A stretch of DNA of 64,000 nucleotides from Caballeronia telluris (GTDB taxonomy: Bacteria; Pseudomonadota; Gammaproteobacteria; Burkholderiales; Burkholderiaceae): assembly GCF_001544495.1 (NCBI RefSeq), contig NZ_FCNZ02000027.1, positions 1 through 64,000 of the forward strand, written 5' to 3'. Made by a program: the position numbers and the translations under genes. The notes beneath the pieces were generated by a model. The model saw only the letters and a list, made by a program, of their open reading frames with translations, searched no databases and was not told the DNA's origin. Of the stretch, positions 25,154 to 35,115 are shown piece by piece. Positions within the stretch are counted from its first letter, which is position 1, and the number at the start of each line of letters is the position of its first letter.

Positions 25154-27949
25154 CTAGGCCAGCCCCGCAAACACCCGCTCCCACCACGACACCACGGCGG
25201 CCCTCTTCCCCGCGACCGTCTCCGGGTCGATCCGCGCCTTCTCCATTCCGTCGAGCCTCAGCTTGTGCTGCAGCTTTCGATACGTCCGGTATGCCGCGCC
25301 AAGCGTCTCTGCCTCCTCGTCCGTCATCAATCCGCACTGCGCCGCGATCCGCAGGAGCGAAATATTGCCGGCGTTGCGCACGAACTCGCGATGCTCGCGC
25401 GAATGCAGCAGCACCCAGTACTGCACGATGAATTCGATATCGACCATTCCGCCGCGATCGTGCTTCAAATCGAACAAGGCCGTCCGGTTCGGATGCCCGG
25501 CAAAAACCCGCTCGCGCATCGCGACGATCTCGCGCGCCAGCGCCTGTGCCTCCCGCGGCATCACCAGCACTTCGGCGCGGATCGCCTCGAACTGCTCGCC
25601 GATCGCGGCATCGCCCGCGCAATAGCGCGCCCGCGACAGCGCCTGATGCTCCCAGACCCACGCCGTGTTGGCCGCGTCGCCTTCGCGGATCTGATAGGCG
25701 CGAAACGACTGCAGGCTCGTGACGAGCAACCCCGATTCGCCGTTCGGCCGCAGCCGCAAGTCGACGTCGAAGAGCGTGCCGGCGCCGGTCGCCGTCGTGA
25801 GCCACGTGATGAGGCGGCGCGCGAACATCGCGTAGACGTCGGAGGCGGCGTCGTCCGGGTCGTCGTAGAGAAAGATCAGGTCGAGGTCGGACGCATAGCC
25901 CAGTTCCTTGCCGCCCAGCTTCCCGTACGCGATCACCGCGAACTTCGGCACCTCGCGATGCCGCTTCGGAAACTGCTTCCAGACCGTTTCGACCGTCACG
26001 TCGAGCACCGCGTCGGCGAGTTCGGAGAGCCGGTCGCTCACGTGCTCGACGGTGAGCTTGCCCGCCAGATCGATCAGCAGGATGCGGAACACCTCGGCCT
26101 GATGCGCGTGGCGCAGCAGATCCATCTGCTGCTCGGCGCCGTCGGCGGCGGCGAGGCTCGCGCGCAGCGACCGCTTGAACTCGGGCCAGTCGAACGGGCT
26201 CGCGATGGCTTCGTCGTCGAGCAGTTCGTCGAGCAGTTGCGGATGGCGGATCAGATAGCCCGACGCCCAGCGCGATCCGCCGAGCACCGACAGCACGCGG
26301 TCGAGTGCCGCCGGATATTCGGTCAGAAGCGCGAGATAGGCGCCGCGTTTGGCTGTCGCTTCGAGCAGATCGAAGAGACGCATGACGGTGTCGCCGCGCC
26401 GCTCGGGCGGCTCGATCGACTGCGCCGCGGCGAGCGTGCGCTGCGCGACGATGTCGAAACGCTCGCGGCTCTTCGCGGGCAAGCCCGCATAACGCCCCGA
26501 CTTCCAGACGTTGGTGAGCCGCTCGAGCAGCCCGGCCGGACTGGTGAAGCCGAGTTCCGCGAGACTCGCGACCAGTTCTTCGCTCGCGCTTTCGTCGCCG
26601 AGCGCGCTGCTCCAGACCCACGACGCCGCCGAATCCTCCGGCACGCCGCAGCCGCCCTGACCGCTCACCTTGTCGGCGAAAATCTCGTCGAACTGCTCTT
26701 CGACGACCTCCCGGTGCGCATCGAGCGTCGCCATCAGCGCGGCATAGTCGGCAAAACCGAGCGATTCGGCGAGGCGCGCGCGTTCTTCGGGCGCGACGGG
26801 CATCGCGTGCGTCTGCGCGTCGTTGCGATACTGCAGCCGGTGCTCGACCGTGCGCAGAAACAGATACGCGTCGCTCAGCGCCTTGCAGACCTGGGTCGCA
26901 ATCAGCCCGTGCGCAGCGGCCCGCGCGAGCACGGCAAGCGTCGGACGAATGCGGAATTCCGCCGCCTGACCGCCGCGGATCAACTGGAATACTTGCGCGC
27001 TGAACTCGATCTCGCGGATACCGCCGCGCCCGAGCTTGATGTCGTCGGCCTTGTCAGGGCGCATCGATGCGCGGCGCTGCGCTTCCTGGCGAATCTGCGC
27101 ATGCAGCGAGCGGATCGCGGCGATCACGCCGTAGTCGAGATAGCGACGATAGACAAACGGCGTGACGATCGCCTCCAGCTGCTTCGCGAGCCGCTTCGCC
27201 GAATCGCTCTCGTCTTCCGACACGAGCCGTCCCTTGATCCACGCATAGCGCTCCCACTCGCGGCCCTGCACGTAGAAATACTCTTCGAGCATGCCGAGGC
27301 TGCACACGAGCGGGCCGGAATCGCCGTTCGGCCGCAGCCGCATGTCGACGCGAAACACGTAGCCGTCCTGCGTGAGTTCGGCCAGCGCGCCGATCAGCCG
27401 GCGGCCGAGCCGTGTGAAGAATTCCTGCGTGGTGAGCGGCGCGCGCTGGCCGCCGGCCGTCTCGCCGTCTTCCTCGTACACGAAGATCAGGTCGATATCC
27501 GACGACGCGTTCAGCTCTCGCCCGCCGAGCTTGCCCATCCCGACGACGCCGAGCGTCAGCCGTTCGCCGTCCGGTCCGCGCGGCTCGCCGAAGAGCGCTT
27601 CCAGGTCCGCCGAGAGCACCGCGAGCGCGCGCTGGATCGTGAGTTCCGCGAGGTCGGTCATGGCGCCGGTCACTTCGGCGACGTCGGCGTGGCCCGCGAG
27701 ATCGCGCTCCATCACCGTGCAGAAGACTTCGGTGCGCAGGCGCCGCAGCGCGGTCTTGAGCGCGGCTTCGTCGAGCGTGCCGTCAGCGGCGCAGCTCGCG
27801 CACAGCGCGTTCAGGCGCGCTTCGATCCAGGCGCGCGTGACGCGTGACGACGCCCACTCGGCCACCTGCGCGAAGAGTTCGGGGCGCGCCGCGTACGCAC
27901 GCGACGCATAGCTGGAATAAGCGGAACTGCGAAGTGCTGCGGGAGTCAT
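25154..27949 (-). CDS. glnE: Bifunctional glutamine synthetase adenylyltransferase / adenylyl-removing enzyme
   Basis: A 931-aa enzyme that adds AMP to and removes it from glutamine synthetase in response to PII and glutamine. Two nucleotidyltransferase domains are visible, the N-terminal one with LGGRELNASSDIDLIFVYEE (near residue 160, deadenylylation) and the C-terminal one with LGGKELGYASDLDLIFLYDD (near residue 675, adenylylation); both keep the G-S-D-x-D metal site. A linker of helices joins them. The 230-nt gap to yhdP carries the divergent promoters. Confidence 0.97.
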   Translation of the reverse strand: MTPAALRSSAYSSYASRAYAARPELFAQVAEWASSRVTRAWIEARLNALCASCAADGTLDEAALKTALRRLRTEVFCTVMERDLAGHADVAEVTGAMTDLAELTIQRALAVLSADLEALFGEPRGPDGERLTLGVVGMGKLGGRELNASSDIDLIFVYEEDGETAGGQRAPLTTQEFFTRLGRRLIGALAELTQDGYVFRVDMRLRPNGDSGPLVCSLGMLEEYFYVQGREWERYAWIKGRLVSEDESDSAKRLAKQLEAIVTPFVYRRYLDYGVIAAIRSLHAQIRQEAQRRASMRPDKADDIKLGRGGIREIEFSAQVFQLIRGGQAAEFRIRPTLAVLARAAAHGLIATQVCKALSDAYLFLRTVEHRLQYRNDAQTHAMPVAPEERARLAESLGFADYAALMATLDAHREVVEEQFDEIFADKVSGQGGCGVPEDSAASWVWSSALGDESASEELVASLAELGFTSPAGLLERLTNVWKSGRYAGLPAKSRERFDIVAQRTLAAAQSIEPPERRGDTVMRLFDLLEATAKRGAYLALLTEYPAALDRVLSVLGGSRWASGYLIRHPQLLDELLDDEAIASPFDWPEFKRSLRASLAAADGAEQQMDLLRHAHQAEVFRILLIDLAGKLTVEHVSDRLSELADAVLDVTVETVWKQFPKRHREVPKFAVIAYGKLGGKELGYASDLDLIFLYDDPDDAASDVYAMFARRLITWLTTATGAGTLFDVDLRLRPNGESGLLVTSLQSFRAYQIREGDAANTAWVWEHQALSRARYCAGDAAIGEQFEAIRAEVLVMPREAQALAREIVAMRERVFAGHPNRTALFDLKHDRGGMVDIEFIVQYWVLLHSREHREFVRNAGNISLLRIAAQCGLMTDEEAETLGAAYRTYRKLQHKLRLDGMEKARIDPETVAGKRAAVVSWWERVFAGLA

Positions 27950-28179
27950 CTGAAGTCGGGCTCGCTCGTTGCTTGGGTGTTCGTTGCTCGATTGGGTCGA
28001 GGAGGGCCGAAACGGCGCCGGGCACCTCCGGCGCGCTCACTCGCAAATCGCCCGAAAGCAGACCGGGCATGGCTTTGCGGCAGGCATCCGAACGCGCGCA
28101 CACGGCCGGAAGTGCGGCACCCTGTGTTACATTCCATCGTCAAACACGCAAAACTACCATATCGCAGAAACGCCGCAGC

Positions 28180-31100
28180 ATGTCCGACAGCAAGGAATCC
28201 GTAGACCCTCTCGAAGTTGGACAAGCGAAGCCCAGCGGCACTGCCGAGCGCGGGCGTTCACGCGTCCTGAAGATCATCCTGGTGCTCGGCGTCGCGATCT
28301 ATTTCGTGATCGCGGGACTCTATCTCGGCCTGCGTTACGCCGTCCTGCCGCAGATCGACGCGTTCCGGCCGCGGATCGAACAGCTCGTCTCCTCCAAGAT
28401 TCACGCGCAACTGCGCATCGGCCGGCTCACGTCGCACTGGTCCGGACTGCAGCCGGTCATCGAACTCGACAACCTGCGCATCGACGCCCCCGACGGTTCG
28501 CCCGGCCTCGCCGTGCCGCACGCGAGCGCGAGCCTCTCGTGGGCGTCGGTGTTCAAGCTCGCGCCGGCGCTCTCGAACCTCACCGTCGACGGTCCCGACG
28601 TGATCGTCTCGCGCGCGACGGACGGCACGATCCGCGTCGCGGGCGTGCCGATTCCGGCACGGCGCACGAACGAAAGCGCGTTCACGACGTGGCTGCTCAA
28701 GCAAGAGCACATCGTCCTGCGCGACGGCACGCTGCGCTGGCGCGATGCGCAGCGCACGGCGCCCGAGATCGCGCTCAAGCGCATCAAGCTCGTCGTGCTC
28801 AACGAGGGCATCCGTCACCGGCTCGCGCTCGACGCGCCCGCTGACGGCGACGTGCTGCACGGCCCGCTCGATTTTCGCGCCGACTTCCGCCACCAGCCGT
28901 TCGCGGCGATCGGCGCGCCCGCGCACTGGACGGGCCGCGCGTATGTCTCGACCGGCCCCGTCGATCTGCCGACGCTCGCGCGCTACGTGAAGATGCCGTT
29001 CGAGATATACAGCGGCCAGTTCGACAACCGCATCTGGCTCAACTTCGCAGGCGGCAAGCTGCAGACGGCGAGCGGCGACGCGTCGGGCGGCCAGATCGCG
29101 CTGCGCGTGCGGCCGACGCAGCCGCGCCTCGACCTGCCCGTCGCAAAGTTCGGCTGGACGATCGAGCAGAACGACAACGAGTACACGCTGCGTCTGTCCG
29201 ACCTGCGCGCGGAGTTCGGCCAGCCGCCGCTCGACGACGGCACGCAGCTCACGCGCCTCCTCGCGTTCCGCACGCTGACGGGCACGTATCGCGCGGCGTC
29301 GGCGAATCGCGGGCAGGTCTTCGGCGTGTCGGGCGACCGCGTCGACGTGGGCATCCTCGCCGAGTTCGCGCGCGCCCTGCCGCTGCCGCGCAAGGTGCTG
29401 ACCGAGCTCCTGCTGTTCAATCCGCGCGGGCTCGTCGCGAATTACACGCTGCGCACGGAACGCGCGGCGCCGAAAAGCGACGAAGAAGCCGAGGAGCAGC
29501 GCGCGAAGGGCGAGGCCACGCCGCTCAAGAGCTACACGGTCAAGGCCGACCTGCAAGGCATCAGCGTGCAGGCGCAGGAGCCGCCGCCCGGCCTCACCGT
29601 GAACAATCACCCGCGCGCGGGAATTCCCGGCATCGAGAACCTGTGGGGCAAGATCGACGCGGACCAGTCGCAAGGCTCGATCACGATCGACACGAAGATC
29701 GCGGCGCTCACCATCCCCGGCGCCTTCGACGACCCGCGCCTCACCTTCGATTCGCTTAACGGCCGCGCGTCCTGGACCATCGCCGACGCGCCCGCGCCCG
29801 GCGAACCGCGCAAGGCTTTCACGATGCGCGTCGAGACGCTGCACGTGAAGAACGCCGACGCCGAGGGCGAGGCCACCGCTTATTACTGGAACCAGGGCCA
29901 CGGGCGCGGCTCGCTCGATCTCAAGGCGAAGGTCGCGCGCCTGAAGGTGACGAGCCTCGTGCGCTATCTGCCGACGAGCCTCTCCGAACGCGTGCGCATC
30001 TATCTCGGGCACGCGTTGCAGGCGGGCATCTCGCGCGGTGGCACGATCGAAGTGCACGGCGACCTCACCCGCTTCCCCTACGCGAAATTTCCGAACGACG
30101 GCATCTTCCGCATCGAGGCGCCGTTCACGGGCGGCAAGTTCGACCCGACGCCCTTCCCGCCGCGCAAGATGAGAAACGGCCTGCCGAACATCTGGCCGGG
30201 CTTCGAGGGCATCGACGGCAAGTTCCAGCTCGCGCAGAACAAGCTGCGTTTCGACATCGACCGCGCGCACTATCGCCGCGTCGCGATCACGAAGACGAGC
30301 GGGCGCATCGAGGACACGGGCAATCGCGAGTCGCTGTTGCTGATCGACGGCAACGCGCGCGGCCCGCTCGCCGACATGCTCCAGTACGTCGACGACAGCT
30401 CGCTCGGCCTGATGGCGAAGCACGCGACGCGCAAGATCCGCGCGAGCGGCGACGCGACGCTCGCGCTCAAGCTCGGCATTCCGCGCATCCGGCTGCCTAA
30501 ACCGCACGTCGACTACGAAGGCTCGCTCACCTTCGCCGACAACGAAGTCGCGTATGACACCCTGCCGCCGCTCTCGCACGTGCGCGGCCGTGCGCGCTTC
30601 GCCGAAAAAACCGTCGTGCTCGACAACCTCAGCGGGCGCTTTCTCGGCGGCGAAGTGCGCGGCACCGGCGGCGTCAAGCCGGACGGCAGCTATGCACTCG
30701 ATGTGAACGGGCGCATCGGCACGGATGCCGCGCAGGGACTCAACATGCGCATCAGTCCGCAAGTCGCGCAGGTGCTCAGGCACGTGAGCGGCACGGCGCC
30801 CTACCGGATGCAGGTGCGCGGCATGAAGAGCGCGCTGCCGCGCATCGAGGCGAGTTCCGACCTGACCGGGCTCGGGCTCGACTTCCCCGCGCCGTTCGCG
30901 AAGCCGCAGGGCACGCCGATGCCGTTCGCCCTGAGCTTCGCGCCCGCCGCGGGCGAAGCCGGCCGTCACGACGCGAGTCTCACGCTCGGGCCGGTGAAGG
31001 CGCACTACCTCGTGCAGCAGGCCGGGAAGACGCAGTTCAACGTCGTGCGCGGCGCGATCGGCGTGAACAAGCCGGCCGATCTGCCGTCGCAGGGCGTCGC

Positions 31101-32382
31101 GGCCAACATCGAACTCGACGAACTCGACGCCGACGCCTGGCGCCGGCTCTTCGCGGAACTGAGCCCGCCGCCGGCGCCAGGCACGGCGCGGGCGCCGGCG
31201 CCCAAGCCGCCGATGAGTGAGAACGTCAGGCAGTTCATCCCGACGCGCGTCGCGCTGCATCTCACGACGCTCAAGCTGCTCAACCGCCGCTGGGAAAACG
31301 TGGTAATCGGCGCGAGCGAGTCCGAGCGCAAATGGCAGGCAAATATCGCGTCGAATCAGGTGTCGGGCTATGTTTCGTGGACGCCCGGCGCGACCCGCGA
31401 CAGTCCCGGCGCGTTGCAGGCGCGCTTCGCGCAGGTCGTGATTCCGGAGAAGGCGGAGAACGAGCTCGTCGGACCGATGATCCGCCGCCCGCCGCGCAAC
31501 ATGCCGACGATCGACCTGATCGTGAACGAAGTGGTCATGCGCGGCCGCACGCTCGGGCGGCTCGAAGTCGACGCGAGCAATGGCGTCGAGAACGGCCTGC
31601 CGGTGTGGCGGCTCGACAAGTTCGAGTTCGCCAATCCCGACGCGACGCTCAGCGCGACGGCGAACTGGCGCGCCTTGTCCGCCACGGACGACGACGCCGA
31701 CGACAATGCCCCGCGCCGCACCGCGCTCGATTTCAAGCTGGACGTGAAGGACGCGGGCGCGCTGCTCGATCGCTTCGGCCTGCCGCGCACGGTCAACGCG
31801 GGCAAGGGCTCGATGTCGGGCAAAGCCGCCTGGATCGGCAGCCCGACAGTGCCCGATCTGCCGTCGCTCAACGGCGAACTCGCCGTCGACCTGCGCCACG
31901 GCCAGATCCTCAAGGTGAACGCGGGCGCGGCGAAACTGCTCGGCGTCCTCAGCTTGCAGAGCCTCGCGCATCTGTTGACGCTCAATTTCCAGGATGTCGT
32001 GGGCCGTGGGCTGCCATTCGAGAAGATCACCGGCACGGCGAAGATCGAGGACGGCATCGGACGCACCGACGACTTCACGATGGTGACGTCCCCCGCGCGC
32101 GTCGAGCTGAAAGGGCTCGTCAATCTGCCGACGCAGTCGCAGGACCTGCACGCGCGCGTGATCCCGACGGTGAGCGCGGGCGCGGTCGCGCTCGGGGCGG
32201 CCGTCATCAATCCGCTCCTCGGCCTCGGCACGCTGGCGGCGGACCTCGTGCTGTCGAAGTCGATCGGAAAGGCGTTCGCCCGCGACTACGCGATCACCGG
32301 AACGTGGTCGAAACCGGTCATCCAACGGGTGAAGGGCGATCAGGGTAAGATCGAAACTCCTGCCGCCGCCGTCACCGACTGA
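28180..32382 (+). CDS. yhdP: YhdP family AsmA-like envelope protein
   Basis: A 1400-aa protein with one N-terminal membrane anchor (residues about 30-50, ILVLGVAIYFVIAGLYLGLRY) and a very long periplasmic part of beta-rich repeats, the DUF3971/AsmA-like organisation of YhdP. In E. coli YhdP, TamB and YdbH form bridges that carry phospholipids to the outer membrane. The C-terminus has the conserved segment from LNGELAVDLRHGQ through GLGTLAADLVLSK. ATG 28180 gives an N-terminus with a short cytoplasmic tail before the anchor. It begins a probable operon with the nitrilase-family gene and tldD, as in many proteobacteria. Confidence 0.92.
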   Translation: MSDSKESVDPLEVGQAKPSGTAERGRSRVLKIILVLGVAIYFVIAGLYLGLRYAVLPQIDAFRPRIEQLVSSKIHAQLRIGRLTSHWSGLQPVIELDNLRIDAPDGSPGLAVPHASASLSWASVFKLAPALSNLTVDGPDVIVSRATDGTIRVAGVPIPARRTNESAFTTWLLKQEHIVLRDGTLRWRDAQRTAPEIALKRIKLVVLNEGIRHRLALDAPADGDVLHGPLDFRADFRHQPFAAIGAPAHWTGRAYVSTGPVDLPTLARYVKMPFEIYSGQFDNRIWLNFAGGKLQTASGDASGGQIALRVRPTQPRLDLPVAKFGWTIEQNDNEYTLRLSDLRAEFGQPPLDDGTQLTRLLAFRTLTGTYRAASANRGQVFGVSGDRVDVGILAEFARALPLPRKVLTELLLFNPRGLVANYTLRTERAAPKSDEEAEEQRAKGEATPLKSYTVKADLQGISVQAQEPPPGLTVNNHPRAGIPGIENLWGKIDADQSQGSITIDTKIAALTIPGAFDDPRLTFDSLNGRASWTIADAPAPGEPRKAFTMRVETLHVKNADAEGEATAYYWNQGHGRGSLDLKAKVARLKVTSLVRYLPTSLSERVRIYLGHALQAGISRGGTIEVHGDLTRFPYAKFPNDGIFRIEAPFTGGKFDPTPFPPRKMRNGLPNIWPGFEGIDGKFQLAQNKLRFDIDRAHYRRVAITKTSGRIEDTGNRESLLLIDGNARGPLADMLQYVDDSSLGLMAKHATRKIRASGDATLALKLGIPRIRLPKPHVDYEGSLTFADNEVAYDTLPPLSHVRGRARFAEKTVVLDNLSGRFLGGEVRGTGGVKPDGSYALDVNGRIGTDAAQGLNMRISPQVAQVLRHVSGTAPYRMQVRGMKSALPRIEASSDLTGLGLDFPAPFAKPQGTPMPFALSFAPAAGEAGRHDASLTLGPVKAHYLVQQAGKTQFNVVRGAIGVNKPADLPSQGVAANIELDELDADAWRRLFAELSPPPAPGTARAPAPKPPMSENVRQFIPTRVALHLTTLKLLNRRWENVVIGASESERKWQANIASNQVSGYVSWTPGATRDSPGALQARFAQVVIPEKAENELVGPMIRRPPRNMPTIDLIVNEVVMRGRTLGRLEVDASNGVENGLPVWRLDKFEFANPDATLSATANWRALSATDDDADDNAPRRTALDFKLDVKDAGALLDRFGLPRTVNAGKGSMSGKAAWIGSPTVPDLPSLNGELAVDLRHGQILKVNAGAAKLLGVLSLQSLAHLLTLNFQDVVGRGLPFEKITGTAKIEDGIGRTDDFTMVTSPARVELKGLVNLPTQSQDLHARVIPTVSAGAVALGAAVINPLLGLGTLAADLVLSKSIGKAFARDYAITGTWSKPVIQRVKGDQGKIETPAAAVTD

Positions 32383-32448
32383 GGCCGACAGCGTCGCGTT
32401 TTGTCCCCGAGAGAGCCCTGCCGACGCAACCGGACACCGCAAGCAGAC

Positions 32449-33282
32449 ATGAGCGAAAGATCAAGCGAAAACCCCGCCGGGCCGTTCCGGGTCGCGGCGC
32501 TGCAGATGGTCAGCACGCCGGATCGCGAGCGCAATCTCGCCGAAGCGGGCCAGCTGATTGCCGAAGCGGCGCGCGACGGCGCGCGGATGGTGCTCCTGCC
32601 CGAATATTTCTGCTTCATGGGCTTCAAGGACACGGACAAACTCGCCCTCCGCGAGACGCCCGGCGCCGGCCCGATCCAGCAATTTCTCGCCGACACCGCG
32701 CGCGAACATCGCGTCTGGGTGATCGGCGGGACGCTGCCGCTCGAATCGCCGGAGCCCTCGCGCGTGCTGAACACGACGCTCGTCTTCGACCCTGCGGGCA
32801 ATCAGGCCGCGCGCTACGACAAGATTCATCTGTTCAATTTCGAAAAGGGCGAAGAGTCCTTCGACGAAGCCCGCACGATCTGTCCCGGCGGCGAAGTCCG
32901 CACCTTCGACGCGCCGTTCGGACGCGTCGGGTTGTCCGTGTGCTACGACCTGCGCTTTCCCGAGCTGTATCGCAAGATGGGCGACTGCGCGATGATCGTC
33001 GTTCCTTCCGCGTTTACTTACACCACCGGCCGCGCGCACTGGGAAACGCTGCTCAAGGCGCGCGCCATCGAAAACCAGTGCTACGTGCTCGCCGCGGCCC
33101 AGGGCGGCAAGCACGAGAACGGCCGCCGCACGTTCGGCCACAGCATCCTGATCGACCCGTGGGGGGAAACGGTCGCCGTGCGCGAGGAAGGCGCGGGCGT
33201 CGTCGCGGGCGACATCGATCCGGCTCGCATCGCGGCCGTGCGGCAGAGCCTGCCGGCGTGGCGCCATCGCGTGCTAGGCTGA
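32449..33282 (+). CDS. Carbon-nitrogen hydrolase (nitrilase superfamily, Nit1/NagK-like amidase)
   Basis: A 277-aa amidase. The catalytic triad is visible: Glu in LLPEYFCF, Lys in YDKIHLFNF and Cys in LSVCYDLRFPEL. The sequence and the position between yhdP and tldD match the bacterial Nit1/omega-amidase-like group that hydrolyses deaminated glutathione, a metabolite repair role. ATG 32449 was chosen; an in-frame TTG at 32401 adds 16 Arg/Pro-rich residues without a Shine-Dalgarno. Confidence 0.88.
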   Translation: MSERSSENPAGPFRVAALQMVSTPDRERNLAEAGQLIAEAARDGARMVLLPEYFCFMGFKDTDKLALRETPGAGPIQQFLADTAREHRVWVIGGTLPLESPEPSRVLNTTLVFDPAGNQAARYDKIHLFNFEKGEESFDEARTICPGGEVRTFDAPFGRVGLSVCYDLRFPELYRKMGDCAMIVVPSAFTYTTGRAHWETLLKARAIENQCYVLAAAQGGKHENGRRTFGHSILIDPWGETVAVREEGAGVVAGDIDPARIAAVRQSLPAWRHRVLG

Positions 33283-33415
33283 CGCTGTCGACGAACCCTC
33301 AGACCAGAAGACCCACGCTCCGGGCTTGAAAGCGCACTTTTTCCCCCGCAGATAGCTCCCCAGACACCGACGCTAGAATATTCATACCCGTCACCGATAC
33401 AGCCACAGGCACCGC

Positions 33416-34882
33416 ATGAACATCATCGAACCCGGCATCCGCAATCTCGTCACCGCGAAGGACGTTCTGCTCACGCCCTATGGGCTCGACGAGGCGCTCA
33501 TCACGCGCACGCTCGCCGAGATCTTCACGCACAAGGTCGACTACGCGGACCTCTATTTCCAGGCGACCCGCAGCGAGGCATGGAGTCTCGAAGAAGGCAT
33601 CGTCAAATCGGGCAGCTTCAGCATCGACCAGGGCGTCGGCGTGCGCGCCGTGTCGGGCGACCGCACGGCCTTCGCCTATTCCGACGACCTCTCGCCCGAC
33701 GCGATCCGCCAGGCGGCCCACGCCACCCGCGCGATCGCGAAGGCAGGCGGCGGCAAGCACAAGATCAGGTCGGCGAGTTCGCTGACGGGCGTCTCCGGCC
33801 GCGACCTCTACCTGCCCGCCGACCCGCTCCATTCGCTCGACGCCGCCGCGAAAGTGAAGTTGCTCGAGCGCGTCGAACAGATGGCGCGCGGCCGCGATCC
33901 GCGCATCACGCAAGTGATGGCGGGCCTTGCCGGCGAATACGACGTCGTGCTGGTCGCGCGCAGCGACGGCGCGCTCGCCGCCGACGTCCGTCCGCTCGTG
34001 CGCGTGTCCGTCACGGTGATCGCCGAGCAGGACGGGCGCCGCGAAATCGGCAGCGGCGGCGGCGGCGGACGCTTCGACTACGGCTATTTCACCGACGCGG
34101 TCCTGTCGAAATATGTCGACGACGCCGTGCATGCCGCGCTCGTCAACCTCGAAGCGCGCCCCGCTCCGGCCGGCGCGATGACCGTCGTGCTCGGGCCGGG
34201 CTGGCCGGGCGTGCTCCTGCACGAGGCGATCGGCCACGGGCTGGAAGGCGACTTCAACCGCAAGGGATCGTCGGCGTTCGCGGGACGCATCGGCGAGCAG
34301 GTGGCGGCGAAGGGCGTGACGGTCGTCGACGACGGCACGCTGCCGAATCGGCGCGGCTCGCTCAATATCGACGACGAAGGCAACCCGACGCAGTGCACGA
34401 CGCTGATCGAGGACGGCATCCTCAAGGGCTACCTCCAGGATTCGCTGAACGCGCGCCTGATGAAGATGCCGGTGACGGGCAACGCGCGGCGCGAATCGTA
34501 CGCCGCGCTGCCGATGCCGCGCATGACCAACACTTACATGCTCAACGGCGACAAGGACCCGGGCGAAATCCTCGCGTCGGTGAAGAACGGCCTCTACGCG
34601 GTGAACTTCGGCGGCGGTCAGGTTGACATCACCAACGGCAAGTTCGTGTTCTCGGCCTCCGAGGCGTACATGATCGAAAACGGCAAGATCAGCTACCCGG
34701 TCAAGGGCGCGACGCTGATCGGCAGCGGCCCGGAAGCACTCAAATACGTGACGATGATCGGCAACGACATGTCGCTCGATTCGGGCGTCGGCGTGTGCGG
34801 CAAGGAAGGCCAGAGCGTGCCGGTGGGCGTCGGCCAGCCGACGCTGCGCATTGAAAAGATGACGGTGGGTGGCACGGTCTGA
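33416..34882 (+). CDS. tldD: Metalloprotease TldD
   Basis: A 488-aa subunit of the TldD/TldE peptidase, which trims modified peptides and CcdA-like proteins. The metal-binding sequence LLHEAIGHGLEGD (HExxxH) lies near residue 267, and the C-terminal SGVGVCGKEGQSVPVGVGQPTLRI segment is typical. Length agrees with E. coli TldD (481 aa). A strong hairpin just after the stop probably ends the yhdP-nit-tldD transcript. The tldE/pmbA partner is not in the window. Confidence 0.96.
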   Translation: MNIIEPGIRNLVTAKDVLLTPYGLDEALITRTLAEIFTHKVDYADLYFQATRSEAWSLEEGIVKSGSFSIDQGVGVRAVSGDRTAFAYSDDLSPDAIRQAAHATRAIAKAGGGKHKIRSASSLTGVSGRDLYLPADPLHSLDAAAKVKLLERVEQMARGRDPRITQVMAGLAGEYDVVLVARSDGALAADVRPLVRVSVTVIAEQDGRREIGSGGGGGRFDYGYFTDAVLSKYVDDAVHAALVNLEARPAPAGAMTVVLGPGWPGVLLHEAIGHGLEGDFNRKGSSAFAGRIGEQVAAKGVTVVDDGTLPNRRGSLNIDDEGNPTQCTTLIEDGILKGYLQDSLNARLMKMPVTGNARRESYAALPMPRMTNTYMLNGDKDPGEILASVKNGLYAVNFGGGQVDITNGKFVFSASEAYMIENGKISYPVKGATLIGSGPEALKYVTMIGNDMSLDSGVGVCGKEGQSVPVGVGQPTLRIEKMTVGGTV

Positions 34883-34887
34883 CGCGC

Positions 34888-34918
34888 GTGGATCATGCGG
34901 TTTTGCCGCATGATCCAC
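34888..34918 (+). terminator. Hairpin after tldD
   Basis: A perfect 13-bp stem (34888-34900 with 34906-34918) around a TTTTG loop, 6 nt after the tldD stop. There is no U-tract after it, so it may need Rho or act as a 3'-end stabiliser. Confidence 0.6.
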
Positions 34919-34970
34919 TCTCGCTTCGTGCGGTTTTGCCCGCGCGCGTGCGGATTCTCCGCGTTTTGAA

Positions 34971-34993
34971 GCTCGATGGCTTGCCAGTCGAGC
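34971..34993. promoter_or_regulatory. Dyad overlapping the -35 of the aroG promoter
   Basis: Outer arms GCTCGA (34971-34976) and TCGAGC (34988-34993) and inner arms TGGC and GCCA around TT form a nearly perfect 10-bp dyad. The -35 hexamer TTGCCA lies inside it. This placement fits a repressor operator; the regulator is not known. Confidence 0.45.
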
Positions 34994-35010
34994 ATTCCAG
35001 AGGTTATAAA
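34981..35010 (+). promoter_or_regulatory. Sigma-70 promoter of the aroG leader transcript
   Basis: TTGCCA (34981-34986), an 18-nt spacer and TATAAA (35005-35010), each one base from consensus. The predicted start near 35017 puts the leader peptide and the terminator inside the aroG 5' leader. Confidence 0.65.
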
Positions 35011-35049
35011 GGCACTCACCTGTTTTTCACGACACTCATCCGAACCGCC

Positions 35050-35115
35050 ATGTCCGCCAAGTTTTATTTTTATTTCTTTTGGCATCTCAAGCCGCTGGCG
35101 GATCGAGAGGGGTGA
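35050..35115 (+). CDS. Aromatic-rich leader peptide of aroG
   Basis: A 21-codon frame from ATG 35050 to TGA 35113-35115. Residues 5-11 are F-Y-F-Y-F-F-W: four Phe, two Tyr and one Trp codon in a row (35062-35082), all three end products of the pathway that aroG starts. It lies between a good promoter and an intrinsic terminator. The stop codon falls just after the 5' strand of a possible antiterminator, as in classical ribosome-mediated attenuators such as pheL and trpL. There is no strong Shine-Dalgarno before the ATG, which is the main weakness. The same frame extends upstream, but that part precedes the predicted transcription start. Confidence 0.75.
   Translation: MSAKFYFYFFWHLKPLADREG

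Noticed and set aside
28258..32442. A very long open frame (about 1390 codons) antisense to yhdP
   Set aside because: Arg/Ala-rich, no motifs; GC-rich third positions of yhdP create long open antisense frames. The sense frame has clear family features.
34888..35115. Treating the whole 75-codon frame upstream of aroG as a protein
   Set aside because: Its first part lies in the tldD hairpin and the promoter; only the last 21 codons follow the predicted transcription start and form the leader peptide.
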